11,152 bases of DNA from the NCBI GenBank assembly GCA_025938055.1, contig JAICQC010000115.1, positions 1 through 11,152 on the forward strand, written 5' to 3'. Positions 6,571 to 11,152 of this stretch are shown one piece after another. Both the position numbers and the translations under genes were made by a program. The notes under the pieces are model-generated. The model made no database searches and was not told the origin of the DNA. It saw nothing but the letters and a program-made list of their open reading frames with translations. Position 1 is the first letter of the stretch. Every line of letters starts with the position of its first letter. The DNA comes from Anaerolineales bacterium (lineage in GTDB: Bacteria; Chloroflexota; Anaerolineae; Anaerolineales; Villigracilaceae).

Positions 6571-9312
6571 ATGAAACAACAAAAATCACCATCGAAACTT
6601 CTTCCCCTGATGGTGACCAATTTGCGCATTCCCCAGTTGCATGGGGAGCTCATATCCAGAAAAGTCCTGATGGACAGGATGGATCTGGGATTACGCTTTC
6701 CACTGACCCTCGTTTCTGCACCTGCAGGGTTTGGCAAAACCACTTTGCTAAGCCAATGGGCCGCCGATAGCAGGAATGAGAAGCTTCGTGATCATATTGC
6801 CTGGGTATGGTTAGAAAGCGATTCTGATGTACTCCAATTTTGGAGGTACATCCTAACTGCACTGGAGCGGCTGCAACCCTGGACTGCTGGTTCTTCCCTG
6901 CCTCTGCTCGATTCCTCTAACCCACCGATTAATACAATCATAAAGAACTTGGTCAATGATATTGCGGCGCTGAACGATGAGTTTGTACTAATCTTGGATG
7001 ATTATCATCATGTCAACGATCCCGCAATTCATACCACGTTAACCTTTCTTATCAATCACCTCCCATCGAACATGCACCTGGTTCTCGCCAGCCGTAGTTC
7101 TCCTCCCCTGCCACTTGCCCGCTGGCGTGTGAACAACCAGTTGTATGAGTTGCGGGAGGATGAACTACGCTTCACCCCTGAGGAAATGGCTTTTTTTCTA
7201 AATGAGATTAAAAGGTTAGATCTCTCAGCCCAGGAAATTACTGCTTTGGGGGTACGGACAGAGGGGTGGATTGCAGGATTACAACTCGTTGCTCTATCTT
7301 TAAAAGACTCGGATGAAACAGCGAGACGCCAGTTTGTTTTTGAATTTGCTGGCAGTCAACGATATATCCTCGACTATTTAGTCGAAGAAGTCCTCCAGCA
7401 ACAGCCAGAACACATTCGAAGCTTTCTTTTGAAGACTTCAGTGTTGTCTCGTCTGAGCGCTTCCGTCTGTAACGCGGTCACGGGCGAGAAGGATGCACAG
7501 GCAGTGTTAGAACATTTGGCGCGCGCTCACCTATTCACCATCCCACTGGATCACGAGCAGCATTGGTATCGCTATCATCACCTTTTCCGGGATGTGCTCC
7601 GCCACAGATTACAGCAAAGTCAGCCAGATATCGTTTTTGAACTGCATCGCCGCGCAGCTGCTTGGCACGCTGAGGCGGGTCGAACAGATGATGCCATACG
7701 ACATGCGTGTTATGCTCAGAAATGGGACCAAGCTATTGAGTTAATTGAACCCGAGATCAGCACCGCCTGGAATCGGGGCGAAATTCGCAAGATCATCAAC
7801 TGGCTGGGACAACTTCCTGCTTCGCGCCTGGACTTACATCCTACCTTGTCTCTATATTATTCCCGCGCCTTACTGCTAGGGGGCCGCATGAATACCGCCG
7901 AACAGCGACTGCTCGAATCCGAAAAAGTGTTGCGAGAACGCGTCACTGATGAGCCAAAGACGGAAGACCGCCTCCTGCTGGGAACAATCTGTGCTTTCCG
8001 CACAACGATTGCTGCTGTTACGGGAGAGACAACGGCCGCACAGGCACTGGGAACCGAGGCGCTTAGTCTTTTACCTTCAGATCAGCTGGATATCCGTGCC
8101 CATGCATTAAATTCATTGGGCGTAAGCTATTATTACTCGGGAGACATGGATAGTGCTGCTCAGGCGTGCTCTGAGGCGGTCCGATTAGCGCAGCGCGTGG
8201 GCAATCTCTATCTGGCAATGGCCGCTGCTTCATACCAAGCCCATTCTCTGGAATGCGAGGGACAACTCAGGCAAGCCATGCAAATTCTTGAACAGGCGCT
8301 GGATCTGAGCAAACCACCAGGGTTACCGGTTCAGTCCTGGATACCAGCAGCCAGTGCAACCTGCGCAAGCTATGGAAGCCTGCTTTATGAATGGAACCAG
8401 CTGGAGGAATCCGAAAAGTATCTGACGGAGGCTATTGAATTGGGACAACGCCTTGCGTTTGGGAGTGCTCTCTGGTATGCATATCACATGCTGGGACGAA
8501 TAAAATTGGCTCAGGGCGATCAGAAAAATGCGGAGACAATGATCGAACAGGCGCAGATGTATCGACTCACCTATACCGTGCCGCTACCAGAGAGATTGAT
8601 GGATGCTGAACAGGCCCGGGCCAGCTTGGCATTGGGACAACTAGAACTCGTTGAACGCTGGGCAATGAGCTTCCAATCGGATCGGACTGACACCCCGAGG
8701 TTTGTCCAGGAAGTAGAGGATATGACGCTGGCACGTTTTTATCTCCTACAGAACCGGCCGAAGGCAGCGCTCACCCTGTTGGACCGTCTTCGTCTGAGCG
8801 CCGAGTCTGGTGGACGGATAGGTCACCTTATCCCTACCCTGGCACTAACTGCTGTCGCGCAACATGTCCAGGGAGATACACAAGTGGCCACAGACACTTT
8901 GCAGCTTGCTCTGACAATGGCCGAACCAGAAGGTTACCTGCGCACCTTTATCGATGCAGGACAGCCAATGGCACACCTGCTCTATCAGGCCCTGGCACAG
9001 GACGTAATGCCAGACTATGCTGGCAAGTTACTGACGGCTTTCCCAACCGATGAGACGGTTTCCAATTCATCTCCGAATCCTTCTGAGACGTCGCAGGTCA
9101 GAATGGCACAACTCATCGAGCCGCTGAGCGAGCGAGAGCTTGAGGTCCTGCAATTGATGGCGGCCGGAGCGTCTAATCAACATATTGCTGAAACATTAAC
9201 AATCGCCGTGACCACGGCAAAGAAACATGTCAGTAATATCATTCGCAAACTCGGGGTGGACAATCGCACGCAGGCAGTTACGAAAGGGCGAAATCTTGGC
9301 GTTTGTGAATAA
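6571..9312 (+). CDS. MalT-like LuxR-family transcriptional regulator (LAL/STAND ATPase)
   Basis: This 913-residue protein is close to MalT in length and order. The N-terminal NTPase has a Walker A of APAGFGKTT (50-58), a Walker B LILDDYHH (140-147), and a sensor-like LASRSSPPLPLARWR segment. A winged-helix region and a long alpha-helical TPR-like array (about 370-800) follow; this is where MalT relatives sense their inducer. A linker with serine and asparagine leads to a C-terminal LuxR helix-turn-helix (852-911, starting LSERELEVLQLMAAG). Such proteins are ATP-dependent activators that oligomerise on ligand binding and occupy directly repeated sites. The gene is divergent from the oxidase operon and upstream of the 78-residue gene, whose promoters share a site. 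It is probably their activator, responding to an unknown small molecule. The ATG at 6571 has no clear ribosome site. Confidence 0.95.
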   Translation: MKQQKSPSKLLPLMVTNLRIPQLHGELISRKVLMDRMDLGLRFPLTLVSAPAGFGKTTLLSQWAADSRNEKLRDHIAWVWLESDSDVLQFWRYILTALERLQPWTAGSSLPLLDSSNPPINTIIKNLVNDIAALNDEFVLILDDYHHVNDPAIHTTLTFLINHLPSNMHLVLASRSSPPLPLARWRVNNQLYELREDELRFTPEEMAFFLNEIKRLDLSAQEITALGVRTEGWIAGLQLVALSLKDSDETARRQFVFEFAGSQRYILDYLVEEVLQQQPEHIRSFLLKTSVLSRLSASVCNAVTGEKDAQAVLEHLARAHLFTIPLDHEQHWYRYHHLFRDVLRHRLQQSQPDIVFELHRRAAAWHAEAGRTDDAIRHACYAQKWDQAIELIEPEISTAWNRGEIRKIINWLGQLPASRLDLHPTLSLYYSRALLLGGRMNTAEQRLLESEKVLRERVTDEPKTEDRLLLGTICAFRTTIAAVTGETTAAQALGTEALSLLPSDQLDIRAHALNSLGVSYYYSGDMDSAAQACSEAVRLAQRVGNLYLAMAAASYQAHSLECEGQLRQAMQILEQALDLSKPPGLPVQSWIPAASATCASYGSLLYEWNQLEESEKYLTEAIELGQRLAFGSALWYAYHMLGRIKLAQGDQKNAETMIEQAQMYRLTYTVPLPERLMDAEQARASLALGQLELVERWAMSFQSDRTDTPRFVQEVEDMTLARFYLLQNRPKAALTLLDRLRLSAESGGRIGHLIPTLALTAVAQHVQGDTQVATDTLQLALTMAEPEGYLRTFIDAGQPMAHLLYQALAQDVMPDYAGKLLTAFPTDETVSNSSPNPSETSQVRMAQLIEPLSERELEVLQLMAAGASNQHIAETLTIAVTTAKKHVSNIIRKLGVDNRTQAVTKGRNLGVCE

Positions 9313-9338
9313 AGGCTTTCCAAGTCTGACTTCCTGCT

Positions 9339-9361
9339 GAATACTTCCTAAAATACTTCTT
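9339..9361 (+). promoter_or_regulatory. Bipartite activator-site candidate before the 78-residue gene
   Basis: GAATACTTC (9339-9347) and AAATACTTC (9351-9359) repeat with 12-base spacing of their TACT cores, then TTTCGA and ACTG. Aligned without gaps to the oxidase promoter, the first 35 positions match at 25. The site ends seven bases before the -35 in both cases. Confidence 0.55.
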
Positions 9362-9368
9362 TCGAACA

Positions 9369-9397
9369 CTGTCTCCTAAGGGTCTCGCAGGTACAAT
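9369..9397 (+). promoter_or_regulatory. Promoter of the 78-residue gene
   Basis: CTGTCT (9369-9374), a poor -35, and TACAAT (9392-9397), one mismatch from consensus, are spaced 17 bases apart. The start would be near 9404. A weak -35 next to a upstream site fits an activator-dependent promoter. The 9313-9429 gap otherwise holds only a short AAGTC-T-GACTT palindrome (9322-9332). Confidence 0.5.
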
Positions 9398-9450
9398 CTT
9401 CACAACACATCTACCGCTTATGCGGCGCAATGTTGTGCAGGAGAATATTC

Positions 9451-9687
9451 TTGGACCACACTGACAAATCCTCTCATTTTTTATATTATGAGATCCGTGT
9501 CCAGGGTCAACTGGATAGCAACTGGAGCGATTGGTTTAACGGGCTGGAAGTGACGCCGCAAGAAAGTGGCGAGACTCTGATTGCTGGCTCTCTTCCCGAC
9601 CAGGCTGCTTTGCAGGGCATTCTGACAAAGGTCTTCAACCTTAGGCTATTACTCCTTTCGGTAAAGCGTATTGATCCGGCCGCCTAA
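9451..9687 (+). CDS. Small uncharacterised protein (78 residues)
   Basis: I recognise this only as a type of small protein found near MalT-like regulators in Chloroflexota; no function is known to me. The sequence reads as a compact alpha/beta unit: strand YYEIRVQGQL, then WSDWFNGLEV, an acidic turn, a strand ending LIAGSLPD, the helix QAALQGILTKVFNL and a final strand LLLLSVKRID. No signal peptide or membrane segment is seen. The start is taken as TTG 9451 because AGGAG lies seven bases upstream; the in-frame ATG at 9430 has no ribosome site and would add seven residues. It follows its own promoter, which carries the site shared with the oxidase operon. Confidence 0.7.
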   Translation: MDHTDKSSHFLYYEIRVQGQLDSNWSDWFNGLEVTPQESGETLIAGSLPDQAALQGILTKVFNLRLLLLSVKRIDPAA

Positions 9688-9703
9688 CATGCAAACAGAA
9701 CGC

Positions 9704-9739
9704 TTCATCTCCTGGTTTTATCAGAGATGCTGATACAGG
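9704..9739 (+). other. Alternative hairpins in the gap before the DUF1579-like gene
   Basis: Two overlapping folds are possible. CATCTC (9706-9711) can pair with GAGATG (9724-9729), or CCTG plus TATCA (9711-9723) can pair with TGATA plus CAGG (9731-9739). They cannot form together. No T-run follows. A related TTCATCT ... GGTT ... AGATGC element lies in the next gap at 10301-10325. Confidence 0.35.
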
Positions 9740-9797
9740 TGCACCTTACTCAATCTACTCAGCTTTTCAGCAACCCAAGAAAATGGAGAATATGGCG

Positions 9798-10274
9798 ATG
9801 AAACAAGATGAAACCATTCGCTCGCAAAAAGAGAGGCAGACTCGAGGACCGGAATACGACCGCCTGGATGTGCTCATTGGCAAGTGGATTAACGTGGGCA
9901 AAACTGAGCCGATCGGCGATGAACCATCACTCGACATCATCACCAGCGACATCTATGAATGGCTACCGGGCAAGTATTGGATCTTGCATAACGCGTACGG
10001 CAGGCTCGGCAACATTGATGCAGGTGGAGTCGAGATGATTGGTTATAACCGTGAAACCGGCAAGTATGTATCCTATTTCTATGATAGCCGTGGCAATGTT
10101 TCTGAACATGAAATTGTTGTAGAAGCCGATACCATGCGTTGGATGGGAGAAATCACAGGTTGCACAGCCGTCTTTACGGAAGACGGCAAAGTCCAGACCG
10201 CTAACCATGTCCGCTTGGACAAGAACGGCCAATGGGTGCCTTCGATGAGGGTAGTTCTACGCAAGGTAGAGTGA
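9798..10274 (+). CDS. DUF1579-like protein
   Basis: This 158-residue soluble protein matches the DUF1579 pattern: LDVLIGKW near the N-terminus, the WLPGKYWILH strand pair, the IGYNRETGKYVSYFYDS segment, and a final strand pair ending PSMRVVLRKVE. The fold is a small lipocalin-like or NTF2-like beta barrel; no reaction has been assigned to the family. No signal peptide is present. Three starts are in frame (9783, 9792, 9798). The last is chosen because GGAG at 9785-9788 is nine bases upstream, but the choice is not firm. It sits 110 bases after the 78-residue gene on the same strand, possibly in the same transcript. Confidence 0.78.
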   Translation: MKQDETIRSQKERQTRGPEYDRLDVLIGKWINVGKTEPIGDEPSLDIITSDIYEWLPGKYWILHNAYGRLGNIDAGGVEMIGYNRETGKYVSYFYDSRGNVSEHEIVVEADTMRWMGEITGCTAVFTEDGKVQTANHVRLDKNGQWVPSMRVVLRKVE

Positions 10275-10300
10275 TCTAAGCATCCGCTTGATGCGGCCCG

Positions 10301-10343
10301 TTCATCTGGGTTACATTACAGATGCACTCTCGATCGAACCCAG
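10301..10343 (+). other. Alternative hairpins before the membrane protein gene
   Basis: CATCTG (10303-10308) can pair with CAGATG (10319-10324), or CTGGGTT (10306-10312) with AACCCAG (10337-10343). The arms overlap, so the two folds exclude each other. An extra GCATC/GATGC arm lies at 10280-10294. The element resembles the one at 9704-9739 and lies a similar distance from the next start. Confidence 0.35.
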
Positions 10344-10385
10344 TTAATAACCGTGATAGAAAGTCTGAGTGAAAGAGGAGTAAAT

Positions 10386-10841
10386 ATGGCGATCACAATC
10401 TTGAAAATATTGTTGACACTATTTGCGATCCAGGCCCTAGTTAAGTTTGCTTTCTTTTTCGTGTTAAGCTATGAGCGAAGAAGGAAGATGTTAGATGCAT
10501 CCTATGGCGATAAAGCCAGTGCCACTTCGATCACCGACAATGTCATATTAGTCATCGTGCTGGTGCTGATCGTGCTTGTTTTTGTGTCGGGAAGTATGGA
10601 GTACATCAGCTTTACAGCTGGACTTTACATCGGTGCAACGCTCATCCAATTGTATTTTCATCGCTTCTCCAAACCTTTGCCACCCGAAGAAGCTCCAGGC
10701 GCACCCGTATCGCCAATAAAAATCATGTCGTACGCCATTCAGGCAAATCCCGAGAAGCCGTGGAAGGAGTTGGTGATTCTGGGAGGGCTATTCCTCTGGG
10801 CGCTGATTATGTTGATCACCCGTGGGTTTAATCTCCTCTAG
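10386..10841 (+). CDS. Uncharacterised four-helix membrane protein
   Basis: I do not recognise this 151-residue protein. It has hydrophobic segments near 4-28, 51-71, 76-95 and 128-148. Between the first and second is a charged loop with YERRRKM, which by the positive-inside rule is cytoplasmic. A Pro/Glu-rich stretch (SKPLPPEEAPGAP) separates helices three and four. No catalytic motif is visible. The start at 10386 is set by GAGGAG five bases upstream; an ATG-like start at 10353 would place this site inside the gene. It follows the DUF1579-like gene by 111 bases and may belong to the same transcript. Confidence 0.75.
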   Translation: MAITILKILLTLFAIQALVKFAFFFVLSYERRRKMLDASYGDKASATSITDNVILVIVLVLIVLVFVSGSMEYISFTAGLYIGATLIQLYFHRFSKPLPPEEAPGAPVSPIKIMSYAIQANPEKPWKELVILGGLFLWALIMLITRGFNLL

Positions 10842-10937
10842 ACGCTGAATCCTATCAATTGACGCACCAGACCATCCAGCGGATCATCCGGTTTGCACCT
10901 TTTCAGTCGGTGGAGGATTTCCTACCTTATCTTTTTT

Positions 10938-10992
10938 AGGAGTGTCCAAAAGGATGGGCCAAACCCACGAAATTAGACACTTCCTGTTTTTT
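10938..10992 (+). terminator. Two-tier hairpin followed by T-run, before tex
   Basis: AGGAGTGTC (10938-10946) pairs with GACACTTCCT (10976-10985, one bulge). Eight bases inside on each side, TGGG (10955-10958) pairs with CCCA (10964-10967) around a five-base loop. GTTTTTT follows at once. It is placed between the membrane protein gene and tex, so it probably ends the rightward transcript. The 8x8 internal loop is unusual for a simple terminator. Confidence 0.5.
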
Positions 10993-11018
10993 ATGGAAAA
11001 GGCAATCAGTATCGCGCA

Positions 11019-11027
11019 TGATAAAAT
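11019..11027 (+). promoter_or_regulatory. Extended -10 promoter for a leaderless tex transcript
   Basis: TGATAAAAT gives TGN plus TAAAAT (one mismatch from TATAAT). The hexamer ends seven bases before the ATG at 11035, so transcription would start at or next to the start codon. No -35 is obvious, and no ribosome site precedes the ATG. Both facts fit a leaderless message. Confidence 0.45.
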
Positions 11028-11034
11028 CTTCCTC

Positions 11035-11152
11035 ATGACTCACGCCGAACGGATCGCTTCCCAATTGAATGTCAAACCGTCTCGAGTCACTGCCGTCATC
11101 AATCTGCTAGATGACGGGAATACCGTCCCCTTCATTGCACGTTACCGCAAGG
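11035..11152 (+). CDS. tex: Tex RNA-binding transcription accessory protein, N-terminal fragment
   Basis: Thirty-nine codons are visible before the right edge. They read [19 protein letters not shown] and then [14 protein letters not shown], which is the near-invariant N-terminus of Tex. Tex (~720-780 residues) has a helical N-terminal domain, a YqgF/RuvC-like domain, a helix-hairpin-helix region and a C-terminal S1 domain, binds nucleic acid and affects transcription. Only the first part of the helical domain is in view. The start at 11035 fits the family and the upstream -10; longer in-frame starts at 10993 and 10954 would run through the terminator-like hairpin. It is probably a separate housekeeping unit, unrelated to the accessory genes to the left. 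Confidence 0.9.
   Translation, partial: MTHAERIASQLNVKPSRVTAVINLLDDGNTVPFIARYRK

Noticed and set aside
10325..10369. Possible third copy of the activator site (CACTCTCG then TCGAAC)
   Set aside because: The first half-site is missing, the spacing is off by one base, and no -10 lies at the expected distance.
10829..10939. Short open frame ending [11 protein letters not shown], resembling a transposase tail
   Set aside because: About 35 codons, no start, no family I can name; too little to call an insertion-sequence remnant.

Overview
The window looks like an accessory stretch of a bacterial chromosome. Gene style suggests Chloroflexota, perhaps an Anaerolineae-like lineage: a 913-residue MalT-like LuxR regulator, an HslJ/META lipoprotein, a serine hydrolase with a membrane tail, a DUF1579-type protein, mixed SD-led and apparently leaderless starts, and moderate GC. 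This placement is an inference from gene content, not from a marker gene.

Layout. Positions 1-718 hold the start of an unidentified minus-strand gene running off the left edge, a decayed IS110-family transposase fragment, and a structured non-coding stretch beside it. Positions 719-6299 hold five minus-strand genes. Read in transcription order they are a flavin oxidase with a berberine-bridge (BBE) tail, an SRPBCC (polyketide-cyclase-like) protein, a beta-lactamase-fold serine hydrolase with three membrane helices, a META-domain lipoprotein with two copies of a ~100-residue beta domain, and a CPBP-family membrane protease. The first three are tightly spaced and probably one operon; the last two have larger gaps. 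Positions 6300-6570 are a divergent control region. Rightward from 6571 come the MalT-like regulator, a 78-residue unknown protein, a DUF1579-like protein, a four-helix membrane protein, and, after a terminator-like hairpin, the beginning of tex at the right edge.

How the parts may fit. The main observation is regulatory. The oxidase promoter (minus strand, 6431 down to 6373) and the promoter before the 78-residue gene (plus strand, 9339-9397) align without gaps over 59 bases. Both carry two TACT-containing half-sites 12 bases apart, then TCGA and ACTG, then a -35 and -10 at identical distances. This suggests that one activator, most simply the regulator encoded between them, switches on both flanking transcripts. 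The regulon would then join a small-molecule oxidase and a cyclase-like protein with envelope proteins (hydrolase, lipoprotein, membrane protease) and small cytosolic or membrane proteins. A role in modifying or surviving a small molecule is plausible but inferred.

No tRNA, rRNA, CRISPR array or intact insertion sequence was seen.
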